Source: Rhodospirillaceae bacterium (GTDB taxonomy: Bacteria > Pseudomonadota > Alphaproteobacteria > GCA-2731375). Taken from it: a stretch of DNA of 64,000 bases. Below the pieces are notes generated by a model, which was given only the letters and a program-made list of their open reading frames with translations, made no database searches and was not told the origin of the DNA. The translations under genes and the position numbers were made by a program. This document shows positions 54,253 to 61,993 of the stretch, piece by piece. The stretch is from the NCBI GenBank assembly GCA_018660265.1, contig JABJKS010000051.1:233361-297360 (forward strand), in the 5' to 3' direction. Numbering within the stretch: position 1 is the stretch's first letter; each line of letters begins with the position of its first letter.

Positions 54253-55896
54253 ATGGCCGTGAATACAGTTGATCAAGCCGTCATCAGCCAGGGGCTGATT
54301 GCCGCTGCCCGGGAAATGGGTGTTAAGCTGGTGCGTTCCGCCTATTCCCCCGTGGTCCGCGAAGCCAATGATTGTTCCGCCGCCTTGTTGGATCGTTTCG
54401 GCAATGTGGTGGCTCAGGCGGAATTGATCCCCATGCAGCTGGGGCCCATCGGGGCGACGTTCCGGCCCTGTGCGGAGCTGTTTCCCACCGATACTTTGGT
54501 GGAGGGGGATTTCTATATCAACAACGATCCCTTCCAGGGCGGCCAGCATCTGCAGGACGTCTTTCTGTTTTCCCCGATATTTTTTCAGGGCACGCTGGTG
54601 GGCTTTGGTGCCACCGTGGCGCATCATTTGGATCTGGGCGGCGGCGCGCCGGGCCTGAACCCGGATGCGACGGACGTGCATCAGGAAGGCATCATCTTTC
54701 CGCCCAGCAAATACAACATGGATCACGACTGGAACGGTGGCCCGCTGGAACGCCTGGTGCGGGCCAATATCCGGGTGCCGGATCAGACCATCGGCGATTT
54801 CAATGCGCAGTTCGCCGCCAACGGCATTGGTGGCAGCCGGGTCCAGGATCTGTGTCAGCGGTTCACGTCTGATGTGGTCCTCGAAGCCATGGACGAGCTG
54901 TTGGATTATTCCGAACGGCGCATGCGGGCCGCCATCAGGGAACTGCCAGACGGTGTCTTTTACGGCGAAGATTTCCTGGACGATGACGGCATCACCGACG
55001 AACCCCTGCGGGTTCAGGCCAAGGTGGAGATCAAGGGCGATACGGTGATCGTGGATTACGAAGGCACCTGCGATCAGGTGGGATCCAACGTCAACTGCCC
55101 CTATGCCTCCACCGTTGCCGCGGGCCTGTCATGCGTCAAATCTGTGCTGACCAGCCCCGACATTCCCTTCAACGAGGGCAGCAAGCGGGCCATCGAGGTC
55201 CGCGCGCCCTATGGCAGCATCCTCAACCCCCGCCGGCCCGCACCTGTGCGCGCCCGCATGCTGTCCGCCTATCGCGCCTATAACGCGGTGATGAAGGCGC
55301 TTGCCCCGACAGCGCCTGAAAAAGTCATCGCCGCGGGCTTTGACTCGACGGAAATTATCGTGCTCAGCCAATTGTCTCAGGACGGCTATAAGATCTATCT
55401 GGAAATTCTGGGCGGCGGCTATGGTGCCTCCAACCAGGGCGACGGCTGTGACGCGGTGGACAGCCCCCTGTCCAACTGTTCCAACGTGCCTGTCGAGGCC
55501 ATGGACATGGAATACGACTATTTCCGCGTCGAAGATTATTCATTAGTGCCGGATTCAGGCGGGGCAGGGCGCTATCGCGGCGGTTTGGGCTTCCAGCGCC
55601 GCTATCACATCCTGGGCGACAACGTCACCTTTGCCACATATTCCGACCGTTTCCGCCTCGCACCCGAAGGCCTGTTCGGCGGTGCCGACGGCGTCTGCGC
55701 CTCCACTCAAGTCCTGCGCTGTGACGAAGTTATCAACCTGCCCTCCAAAGTCAGTTTTCCCCTCCTCAAAGGCGATATTCTGGTCGCCCGAACAGGTGGC
55801 GGCGCAGGCTACGGCGAACCAGCCGAACGCGCCGAGGGCGATGTGGCGCGGGATCTGGAAGAAGGCTTCATGAGCCGGGCTGAAGCGGCGGAATAG
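54253..55896 (+). CDS. hydantoinase/oxoprolinase family protein, subunit B
   Basis: A 547-residue B subunit. It begins with AVISQGLIAAAREMGVKLVRSAYSPVVREANDCSAALLDRFGNVVAQAELIPMQLGPI and contains FYINNDPFQGGQHLQDVFLFSPIFFQG, VAHHLDLGGGAPG and, near the end, PDSGGAGRYRGGLGFQRRY; these match HyuB/acetone-carboxylase-beta-type proteins. GAGG lies before the ATG. Forms a complex with the A subunit encoded upstream. Which cyclic amide or ketone it handles is not visible; the closeness of D-amino-acid deacylase genes in the window would fit hydantoin or N-carbamoyl chemistry. Confidence 0.92.
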   Translation: MAVNTVDQAVISQGLIAAAREMGVKLVRSAYSPVVREANDCSAALLDRFGNVVAQAELIPMQLGPIGATFRPCAELFPTDTLVEGDFYINNDPFQGGQHLQDVFLFSPIFFQGTLVGFGATVAHHLDLGGGAPGLNPDATDVHQEGIIFPPSKYNMDHDWNGGPLERLVRANIRVPDQTIGDFNAQFAANGIGGSRVQDLCQRFTSDVVLEAMDELLDYSERRMRAAIRELPDGVFYGEDFLDDDGITDEPLRVQAKVEIKGDTVIVDYEGTCDQVGSNVNCPYASTVAAGLSCVKSVLTSPDIPFNEGSKRAIEVRAPYGSILNPRRPAPVRARMLSAYRAYNAVMKALAPTAPEKVIAAGFDSTEIIVLSQLSQDGYKIYLEILGGGYGASNQGDGCDAVDSPLSNCSNVPVEAMDMEYDYFRVEDYSLVPDSGGAGRYRGGLGFQRRYHILGDNVTFATYSDRFRLAPEGLFGGADGVCASTQVLRCDEVINLPSKVSFPLLKGDILVARTGGGAGYGEPAERAEGDVARDLEEGFMSRAEAAE

Positions 55897-55962
55897 GGTC
55901 ATAGACTAGGAAAGTAGTCACTTCATCCAAGTAATTTTATTCACTGCAATTTCCGGCAGCAT

Positions 55963-56367
55963 TTATTGTGCCTCGATCCTCTTGGTGTCGCCTTGGACTG
56001 CGACCCAAGATTGAGATGAGCTGCACCAAAGTTCAGCTTTTGGCATCAATTCGGCGCGCTGATGACACGTTCCTAGGCGAAGCCGAAAAACCTTTGGCCC
56101 ATCGCCTTCCGCCATTGAATAGAGAGGCGACGCGCATTCCGGGCAAAAAAGCTGATGGCTTGCTTGGCCGTTGTCTCCAATTTTGACATAAACCTTCGGG
56201 TTGCCGGACAGCAGAACGAATTCCTCTTCGGGGACTGAAATCGCCCAACGAAAGGGCGATCCCGAAATCGATTGGCAATCGGCACAATGGCAAACAAAAA
56301 CCTCAGTGGGGTCTACGTTGGCTTTGTAGGTTAGGAGCCCACAGTGACAGCCTCCATCAATGTTCAT
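55963..56367 (-). CDS. GFA-family zinc protein (CENP-V/GFA domain)
   Basis: A 134-residue protein of the glutathione-dependent formaldehyde-activating/CENP-V family. Zinc-site cysteines are in GGCHCG (7, 9), CHCADC (26, 28, 31) and CPECASPLYS. ATG 56367 has AGGTGA upstream; a GTG three codons earlier is possible. The family may bind glutathione adducts, but biochemical proof is scarce. It converges on hyuB, with 66 bp between the two stops, and marks the left edge of an AT-richer patch. Confidence 0.9.
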   Translation of the reverse strand: MNIDGGCHCGLLTYKANVDPTEVFVCHCADCQSISGSPFRWAISVPEEEFVLLSGNPKVYVKIGDNGQASHQLFCPECASPLYSMAEGDGPKVFRLRLGTCHQRAELMPKAELWCSSSQSWVAVQGDTKRIEAQ

Positions 56368-56401
56368 GGCTTTCACCTAATATAGGATCTTCAAATGAAT
56401 T

Positions 56402-56424
56402 ATCGGTGACAGTAAATTATTCTA
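56402..56424 (+). repeat. GGTGACAGT repeat, copy 1
   Basis: ATCGGTGACAGTAAATTATTC. The first 12 bases equal copy 3; the tail differs. See copies at 56565 and 57206. Confidence 0.55.
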
Positions 56425-56494
56425 TCAAGCTTGCTTAAGATTCTATCGCTAGTAAAACAAATTTTTTACAACATTTCCGGATCGAGATATCGAA

Positions 56495-56590
56495 ATGCGC
56501 AATATAACACTTACTGTTACTATCCCAGAAGAGCTTTATGCGCAAATCGAACAACGGCGGAGTTCCGGTGACAGTTTATTTTTCTTTTAG
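56495..56590 (+). pseudogene. truncated ribbon-helix-helix antitoxin remnant
   Basis: A 31-codon ORF starts MRNITLTVTIPEELYAQIEQRR, which is the N-terminal beta-strand and first helix of a CopG/RHH-type antitoxin or regulator. At codon 23 the sequence passes into the GGTGACAGT repeat (copy 2), which supplies eight more codons and a stop. No C-terminal half or toxin follows. The gene was probably cut by arrival of the repeat or by a deletion ending at it. Confidence 0.6.
56565..56588 (+). repeat. GGTGACAGT repeat, copy 2
   Basis: CCGGTGACAGTTTATTTTTC, followed by TTTT. It matches copy 3 (57206) at 19 of 22 aligned bases, in the same orientation, 641 bp apart. Confidence 0.6.
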
Positions 56591-56610
56591 AATTGCGTTT
56601 GTTTATAGAA

Positions 56611-57051
56611 TTAGTAGGGGGCTTGACTCCGACGCCGGCCAAGCAGACCTAATCCGCCGAGGGCTGTCAGGAACATCCAAACAGTGGCGGGAAGTGGGAC
56701 GGGATTAAGCGTTCCGAGATTGTCTGAAAAAAAGCCGGCGTCATCCCCATAGTAGCTCTTCGTTCCGAGTAAGCCCCCCAAGTCGTTTGAAAAGTTGCTC
56801 AAACTTGAGTAACCGATGATAGCTCCGACATCGGTGACGCGAACATATTGCCCTGTTATAGCGTCATGGAAGAAGCCGGCGTCATCCCCATAGTAGCTCT
56901 TCGTTCCGAGTAAGCCTCCCAAGTCGTTCGAAAGGTCGCTCAAACTTGAGTAACCGATGATAGCTCCGACATCGGTGACGCGAACGATCGCGGCCGATGC
57001 ACTCCCATGCACAAGAAAAGCCAGCAGAACCGTGCAAATTATTTTTCTCAT
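56611..57051 (-). CDS. secreted VPLPA-CTERM protein with two 39-residue repeats
   Basis: A 146-residue exported protein. Residues 1-20 are a signal peptide. Residues 23-61 and 70-108 are two near-identical copies of a segment that begins VRVTDVGAIIGYSSLS and ends YYGDDAGFF. The C-terminus is a sorting signal: NPVPLPATVWMFLTALGGLG, then RRR, i.e. the VPLPA motif, one membrane segment and a basic tail, as recognised by exosortase-type sorting systems. The mature protein is thus probably anchored or released at the cell surface, perhaps in an exopolysaccharide layer. No exosortase gene is in the window. AGGG lies upstream of the ATG. Codon and base use are AT-richer than the core genes. Confidence 0.85.
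   Translation of the reverse strand: MRKIICTVLLAFLVHGSASAAIVRVTDVGAIIGYSSLSDLSNDLGGLLGTKSYYGDDAGFFHDAITGQYVRVTDVGAIIGYSSLSNFSNDLGGLLGTKSYYGDDAGFFSDNLGTLNPVPLPATVWMFLTALGGLGLLGRRRSQAPY
56728..56985 (-). repeat. two direct 117-bp repeats inside the VPLPA gene
   Basis: Copies at 56869-56985 and 56728-56844, period 141 bp, differ at only four bases by my alignment. Such low divergence points to recent duplication or gene conversion. Confidence 0.9.
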
Positions 57052-57415
57052 TATTCAGCCCTTTATCATCCGTTGACATAGCGCAAACTAGCTTGCTCTC
57101 GCCGCCCCCAAACGATTTCTCTTCGTGAAGAGAGTGCCTTTTAACGTGTTGTTGGAATTGTAAGTCGATCTAACCCATTTTGGCAAGTCTGAGAGGCCAG
57201 TGAATATCGGTGACAGTTCACTTTTCTTGTTACTGAGTGACCTGCTGAACGGCTTTCAAACAATACTGAAACTTGATGCTGCCTCCGTCCCCGAAGCACC
57301 GCTGAGCCGCCCTCTATATTGCATAACGTATGTGTGACCCGGTGTGATTTCCTCTCACCTCGTGGCTGAAGCATTCTGTTGCCTCGATCAAAAAATTTGG
57401 TTCAGGGGGCTTTCT
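57052..57415. other. 364-bp intergenic region before the cytochrome P460 gene
   Basis: No credible gene. It contains a perfect short hairpin (TCTCTTC-GT-GAAGAGA, 57118-57133), GGTGACAGT repeat copy 3 (57206-57228), and the promoter regions of the divergent VPLPA and P460 genes; no clear -35/-10 pair was found. Confidence 0.5.
57206..57228 (+). repeat. GGTGACAGT repeat, copy 3
   Basis: ATCGGTGACAGTTCACTTTT followed by CTT. Same orientation as copies 1 and 2; with copy 2 it brackets the VPLPA-CTERM gene. Confidence 0.6.
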
Positions 57416-57976
57416 ATGAATTGTTTTGCCAAACGGGTCTCGGTATTTCTTGGCGGGTTGCTGGTTCTGTCATTTGCCTCATTCGGGACGTCCGCAGCAC
57501 CCTTCGGCAATCCTGAGGATATCGCCTTCGGACAAAAATTATGGTCCGCCTTGGAGATGAACCGCCTGGTTGGGGAAAAGGCCTTTCACCCCATGCCCTA
57601 CGAAACAGCGCCGCCGCATGGCAACATCGTCGAAACGCTCGACGGCAGGATTGATATTGATGCGCGCAATGGCGTTGTCATTGTCAAAAAGAATTTCGGC
57701 AAGAGGGACGAGACGACCGTAGAGCAAGTCGCCGACAATCCCGCCAAATATATGACCTCAATCACCGTCATGTTCAAACGGGAAAGCGGCTATGACCCGA
57801 AGAACAAGAACTGGTTTTGGGCAAAATATTTTCCCAACGGCAGCTTGATGAAAAACCCCAAAGGCATGGCGCTGGCGGGTCGTGTGGCAAAGGGAAGTGA
57901 TAAGGCCTGCATTGCCTGCCATGCCGGTGCGCCGGGCGACGATTTCGTCTACATACATGACCGGTATGCCGAATAG
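57416..57976 (+). CDS. cytochrome P460-family c-type haem protein
   Basis: A 186-residue exported protein. Signal peptide residues 1-27 (cleavage near TSAAP). The haem motif CIACH is at 165-169, and the preceding strands (FHPMPYETAPPHGNIVETLDG, AKYMTSITVMFKRESGYDPKNKNWFWAKYFPNG) fit the P460 fold. Cytochromes P460 oxidise hydroxylamine or NO, and related proteins detoxify nitrogen or sulfur species in the periplasm; the lysine that cross-links to haem cannot be assigned here. AGGGGG lies eight bases before the ATG. The gene stands alone. Confidence 0.88.
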   Translation: MNCFAKRVSVFLGGLLVLSFASFGTSAAPFGNPEDIAFGQKLWSALEMNRLVGEKAFHPMPYETAPPHGNIVETLDGRIDIDARNGVVIVKKNFGKRDETTVEQVADNPAKYMTSITVMFKRESGYDPKNKNWFWAKYFPNGSLMKNPKGMALAGRVAKGSDKACIACHAGAPGDDFVYIHDRYAE

Positions 57977-58032
57977 GCAAATTGCATTTGCATTCCGCTG
58001 ACGGGAATGAAGAATGACCTGACCAATCCACA

Positions 58033-58344
58033 TCAAACTCGGCTCCATTGATCCAGGTTTTCCGGCCATAGGCGCGCCATATGGCGCACGGCCAGCAGAT
58101 CGATGCTTTCTTCTGTGACGCGATACGCGATCATATAGGGATAACCCTTCTCCACTAGTTCACGGGTGTTCTTACCACGGCCCTGACGGCCAATCATGGG
58201 GTGTGCTGTCAGTCCTTCGGCTTGGGCCCGTATTAGGCGCGCGACCTTCAGTGCTGCGATCGGGTTGTGCTCAGCGATATGGATATGAGTTTCTGAAAGA
58301 TCACCGAGGACTGGGAGGGCTGGGCGTGTCCAGCGAAGCTTCAC
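58033..58344 (-). CDS. RelE/ParE-type toxin
   Basis: A 103-residue ParE/RelE-fold toxin: LRWTRPALPVLGDLSETHIHIAEHNPIAALKVARLI, GLTAHPMIGRQGRGKNTRELV, YPYMIAYRVTEESIDLLAVRHMARLWP. It begins with GTG, and the GTGA overlaps the antitoxin stop, so the two are translated together. ParE-type members act on gyrase, RelE-type on ribosome-bound mRNA; the sequence does not decide. It is an intact pair, unlike the module at 51638-52131. Confidence 0.9.
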   Translation of the reverse strand: MKLRWTRPALPVLGDLSETHIHIAEHNPIAALKVARLIRAQAEGLTAHPMIGRQGRGKNTRELVEKGYPYMIAYRVTEESIDLLAVRHMARLWPENLDQWSRV

Positions 58345-58601
58345 CGTGCCCTGTCCTCGAAACCCTTGTCCTCAAAATCCTTGAACAAAGCGCCGACCTC
58401 ATCCTCAGATGCGAAATCCCCTGCCTCGGCCGCCGCCAGACTCTTATTGACCTGTGCGATCCATTGTTGCTCTGCCCTTAAATAATGGTCCAGGGTTTCG
58501 TTGACGATATCGTTGCGGGAACGGTCTTGCGCCTTGGCGATGGCATCTATCGCAGCTAGTTTGTCGCGGTCCGTTCGTACCGAAAAATTTTGGCCTGACA
58601 T
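58341..58601 (-). CDS. ribbon-helix-helix antitoxin (CopG/ParD-like)
   Basis: An 86-residue antitoxin. NFSVRTDRDKLAAIDAIAKAQDRSRNDIVNETLDHYLRAEQQWI is a ribbon-helix-helix DNA-binding domain; the acidic tail (AGDFASEDEVGALFKDFEDKGFEDRAR) would wrap the toxin. It is the first gene of the pair, with a palindrome 32 bp upstream that could be its own operator, as is usual for such autoregulated modules. Confidence 0.9.
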   Translation of the reverse strand: MSGQNFSVRTDRDKLAAIDAIAKAQDRSRNDIVNETLDHYLRAEQQWIAQVNKSLAAAEAGDFASEDEVGALFKDFEDKGFEDRAR

Positions 58602-58632
58602 CTACCGTTTTCTCGAATAGGCAGGATAGTAA

Positions 58633-58645
58633 TCATTAGTAATGA
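58633..58645. promoter_or_regulatory. palindromic operator upstream of the antitoxin gene
   Basis: TCATTAGTAATGA is a perfect palindrome around a central G, 32 bp before the antitoxin ATG, in the position expected for binding by the RHH antitoxin-toxin complex. Confidence 0.5.
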
Positions 58646-58839
58646 CAAGTCATCATAGAGCGGACGTGACGGTCGCGCGATATTCTGTGGATTTCGATGA
58701 GCAGCCAAAAACTCACTCACTCACTGTAGAAAGTTCTATGTGAGAATCGAAAAACGATAGAGCGCGGGACATTATCGCCGCAGCGCATTCGTGCGCGATT
58801 TGCCCGGCGTTGTCTCGGGGGTGAGTGTTCTCTGCTGGC

Positions 58840-59049
58840 TTAATTCACGGGCCGGAGGGTTGGGTTCCACCTGTTGCATTCGAAGGACAGGAAATCGATC
58901 AGGAAGCAGTCGAAGTTGAACATCGTGCCCTCGAACATCATCGCAACAAATAACACCAGCGAAAAAATAACTCCCGCAATGACGAGGTATAATTTGATTT
59001 TCTCCCACGTCGAAAGTTGTGGTTCATTACTGAGTATGGATCTTTCCAT
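58840..59049 (-). CDS. small single-pass membrane protein, unknown
   Basis: A 69-residue protein with one clear membrane segment (KLYLVIAGVIFSLVLFVAMMF, about 19-39), a short charged N-terminus and a C-terminal tail with two cysteines (DCFLIDFLSFECNRW). AGGGGAG lies nine bases before the ATG, which supports translation. I recognise no family. Opposite-strand ORFs here lack such support. It could be a membrane anchor or small stress protein; nothing more can be said. Confidence 0.6.
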   Translation of the reverse strand: MERSILSNEPQLSTWEKIKLYLVIAGVIFSLVLFVAMMFEGTMFNFDCFLIDFLSFECNRWNPTLRPVN

Positions 59050-59400
59050 TCTTCTTAACTCCCCTAATATTACGAAAATGATCTTTTACGCGGATTTTGT
59101 CATCGCGCCTCTGCGCCCTGCTTACAATTGGTCACGGCTTATGCGCCCGCTTGGAAGGTAGATAGCAAGCCCGTCCAAGCACCACTGGTAATCCCCGCCT
59201 CGGAAATTTGGGCCTATGGGAAATCACGTGTTTACAGTCCATGCGAATATAGCGGTTCCACGGGCCGTTTTTCAATGCTGTATGCGATCAAAACGCTGGC
59301 ATCTGCTGACGGGTTCCGGTGGCGCGGCGTAAATATCTTGAACGTTGGGCAAGGCAACCTTAACCTATGCCATCGGGTTTTATGGCAAATGGTGAGAGTG
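59050..59400. other. 351-bp intergenic region before the TauD-like gene
   Basis: No gene with family similarity is seen. The frame of the dioxygenase is open through most of it, but that stretch has no family match. It should hold the promoters of the small membrane protein (leftward) and the dioxygenase (rightward). Confidence 0.4.
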
Positions 59401-60294
59401 ATGAATGTTCAGCTGGGCGCGCCAGGGCAGGGAGCGGTGGGGCAGCCGTCGTTCAAGATTACGCCGATCAAGGAACATATTGGTGCCGAAATTACCGGCG
59501 TTGATCTAACCCTGCCTGTTGATGCGGCCACCCGTCGTGCGCTTTATGACGCCGTGGTCGATCATGTCGCCGTGGTCATCCGTGACCAGGTGTTCGAGCC
59601 GCAGACATTTGCCGCAGCGGCGGAGTTATTCGGCACTTTAATGGCGGATCAGATTAAAACCAATCTGGTTGACGGCCTGCCCATGGTCAGCATTTTGGAT
59701 AACTTCCATAAAGATAGTAAGGGTGCCCAGGCCATCGTGCACAAGAACGGGACCTGGCATACAGACCATACCAACAAGGAAATTCCACCCTGTTTTACCT
59801 TTCTGCATGCGGTGGAAATACCCGAACAGGGCGGCGGCACATCAGCGGTAAACATGAATGCGGCATATGAGGCGTTGCCCAGGGAAACCCGCGCCAAGCT
59901 GGATAAAATGAAAACCGCCAACGTGCGGGTCAGCAGCGCCCGTCTGGCAATTGCCAACCCGGACAGCGTTGCCGAGCAAGACCAATTGGGCGAACCGCCG
60001 ATGATCCATCCCCTGGTGCGCACCCACCCCGAACGCGGTACCAAGGCAATCTGGTTTCATAAAGGAAAAACCGAAACCATTGACGATATGGACCCGCATG
60101 AAACTCAGGAATTTCTCGCTGAATTGCTGGAAGATATCATCAAGCCGGAATTCACCTACACCCACAATTGGCGACGCGGCGACTTGCTGATCATTGACAA
60201 TCGTTCAGCCCTGCACAAAGCGGGATCGGATTACGATCCAAGCCAGCAGCGCAAACTTTACCGCACCATGACATTGGGCGAACGGCCTTATTGA
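59401..60294 (+). CDS. TauD/TfdA-family alpha-ketoglutarate dioxygenase
   Basis: A 297-residue Fe(II)/2-oxoglutarate dioxygenase. The N-terminus ITPIKEHIGAEITGVDLTLP is the family opening. WHTDHTN has the iron ligands His120 and Asp122; HPLVRTHPERGTKAIWFHKGKTETIDDM is the usual central motif; WRRGDLLIIDNRSALHKA has the third ligand (histidine) and SQQRKLYRTMTLG the arginine for 2-oxoglutarate. ATG 59401 is chosen because residues upstream do not resemble the family. It may hydroxylate a sulfonate, aryloxy acid or other substrate. A minisatellite follows its stop. Confidence 0.92.
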   Translation: MNVQLGAPGQGAVGQPSFKITPIKEHIGAEITGVDLTLPVDAATRRALYDAVVDHVAVVIRDQVFEPQTFAAAAELFGTLMADQIKTNLVDGLPMVSILDNFHKDSKGAQAIVHKNGTWHTDHTNKEIPPCFTFLHAVEIPEQGGGTSAVNMNAAYEALPRETRAKLDKMKTANVRVSSARLAIANPDSVAEQDQLGEPPMIHPLVRTHPERGTKAIWFHKGKTETIDDMDPHETQEFLAELLEDIIKPEFTYTHNWRRGDLLIIDNRSALHKAGSDYDPSQQRKLYRTMTLGERPY

Positions 60295-60330
60295 CGGCAG
60301 CGTCTTTGACAAGGGCGGCTTGCGCCCTGT

Positions 60331-60435
60331 CCGATTGCGCCTCGCCCGATTGCGCCTTGCCCGATTGCGCCTTGCCCGATTGCGCCTTGCCCGATTGCGC
60401 ATTGCCCGATTGCGCATTGCCCGATTGCGCATTGA
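60331..60435. repeat. 15-bp minisatellite, seven copies
   Basis: Seven consecutive copies of CCGATTGCGCcTTGC (variants CTCGC, CTTGC x3, ATTGC x2, ATTGA) with a degenerate partial copy just before. Neighbouring copies share variants, a sign of slippage. Because 15 is a multiple of three, all six frames read as pentapeptide repeats. It fills much of the 241-bp gap between the dioxygenase and decarboxylase genes. Confidence 0.95.
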
Positions 60436-60535
60436 TTGCGGCGACCACGCGCGCCACCACGTTTCGTCACCACGTGCACAAAGATGCTGCGCATTTAAGG
60501 TTGAAAAGGAACGGCTTTGCCTTTTTAGTCGGTGC

Positions 60536-61906
60536 ATGGATGAATTACTGAACGATGCCGCCCGCCGCGCCCAGGCCTATCTGAAAGGCTTGGATAACCG
60601 CGCCGTCGCCCCCAGTGCGGAGGCATTGGCGGCGCTGTCCGAACTGGCCGGGCCCTGGTCCGAACAGGGTATGGATGCCACAGAGGTTTTGGCCAAGCTT
60701 GATCGCCTGGGCGGCCCTGCCACCATGGCCAGCGCCGGGGCGCGCTATTTTGGTTTTGTCACCGGGGGCAGCCTACCGGTGGCCTTGGCGGCCAATTGGT
60801 TAAGCGCCGCCTGGGATCAGAATGCTTTTTCCACTGTCTCATCACCCCTGGCCGCGTCCCTGGAAATCGCCTGTCTGGGCTGGTTGCGGCAGATTTTTGG
60901 TTTGCCCAAGACTGCAGGCGGGGCCTTTGTCACCGGTGCCACCATGGCAAACTTCACCGGATTGGCGGCTGCCCGCCATGCCGTGCTGGCCCGGGTTGGT
61001 TGGGATGTGGAACAGGGTGGCCTGTTCGGGGCGCCGCCTATAACAATTCTGGTCGGTGATGAAGGCCATGCCGCGTTGTTGAAGGCTGTGCGCATGCTGG
61101 GCCTGGGTGAAGCGCGGGTAAAACGCCTGGCGGTGGACGACCAAGGTGCCATTCGTGGCGATAGCCTGCCGTCTATATCGGGCCCCACGATCCTGTGTCT
61201 ACAGGCGGGCAACGTCAATTCCGGGGCCTTTGATCCCGCCGATCAGTTGATACCACAGGCCCAGGGCATGGGTGCCTGGGTGCACGTGGATGGTGCCTTT
61301 GGCATCTGGGCCAAGGCGGCATCTCATCGGGCGTCGTTGGCGGCGGGCTATGAGCTGGCGGACAGTCTGGCCGTGGACGGTCATAAATGGCTGAACGTAC
61401 CTTACGACAGTGGCATCGCTTTGGTGCGGGAACCCGGCGCGTTGCGCGCTGCCATGTCCATTACCGCCGCCTATTTGCCAGAGGGGTCGGTGCGGGAGCC
61501 ATATGATTTTACCCCCGAATGCAGCCGCCGTATGCGCGGGGCCGATATCTGGGCCGCACTGGCGTATCTGGGTCAAAAGGGCCTGGCGGATTTGGTGGAG
61601 ACCTGTTGCCGCCACGCCGCCATGATGGCCAAAGGTTTGCAGGCATCAGGCTATGAGGTGTTGAACGAGGTTAAATTGAACCAGGTTCTGGTCTCCTTCG
61701 GCGCTGATGAAACCACCGAGCGGGTCATCGCGGGCCTGCAAGCAGACGGCACGGCCTGGTGCGGCGGTACCCATTGGCACGGACGGGCCGCCATGCGCAT
61801 CAGCTTCTCCTCTCACGCCACCACAGACGCCGACGTAGTAAAAAGCCTGGAGGCGATTTTACGGGTCGCCGCCTCCAACAGCACCGCCTCCGACAATACT
61901 GGCTAA
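60536..61906 (+). CDS. pyridoxal-phosphate-dependent decarboxylase (group II)
   Basis: A 456-residue PLP enzyme of the glutamate/aromatic-L-amino-acid decarboxylase family. ARYFGFVTGGSLPVALAANWLSAAWDQNAF is the N-terminal substrate region, GAFVTGATMANFTGLAAARHAVL the phosphate cup, HVDGAFGIWAKAA the aspartate that pairs with pyridine nitrogen, and VDGHKWLNVPYDSG carries the PLP lysine (Lys284). ATG 60536 begins MDELLNDAARRAQ; the frame stays open through the minisatellite upstream but with no ribosome site. Substrate unknown; amine formation is the likely role. Confidence 0.9.
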   Translation: MDELLNDAARRAQAYLKGLDNRAVAPSAEALAALSELAGPWSEQGMDATEVLAKLDRLGGPATMASAGARYFGFVTGGSLPVALAANWLSAAWDQNAFSTVSSPLAASLEIACLGWLRQIFGLPKTAGGAFVTGATMANFTGLAAARHAVLARVGWDVEQGGLFGAPPITILVGDEGHAALLKAVRMLGLGEARVKRLAVDDQGAIRGDSLPSISGPTILCLQAGNVNSGAFDPADQLIPQAQGMGAWVHVDGAFGIWAKAASHRASLAAGYELADSLAVDGHKWLNVPYDSGIALVREPGALRAAMSITAAYLPEGSVREPYDFTPECSRRMRGADIWAALAYLGQKGLADLVETCCRHAAMMAKGLQASGYEVLNEVKLNQVLVSFGADETTERVIAGLQADGTAWCGGTHWHGRAAMRISFSSHATTDADVVKSLEAILRVAASNSTASDNTG

Positions 61907-61993
61907 CTGGTTCGGTATGACAAACGATGAGAGCTTTTTTGGGGCCACACAGATGGTCTTATGGCAATCTAGATAGCAGGCCATAACAACGAA

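Noticed and set aside
58874..59161. 95-codon + strand ORF opposite the small membrane protein
   Set aside because: No ribosome site or family match; the minus-strand ORF has AGGGGAG and a clear membrane segment.
60191..60460. Minus-strand ORF with Ala-Gln-Ser-Gly-Lys pentapeptide repeats
   Set aside because: It comes from the 15-bp minisatellite, which opens every frame, and it overlaps the end of the dioxygenase gene; no ribosome site or family match.
60320..60535. N-terminal Arg-Leu-rich extension of the PLP decarboxylase
   Set aside because: In frame, but begins with TTG in the minisatellite, has no ribosome site, and the family starts at the ATG at 60536.
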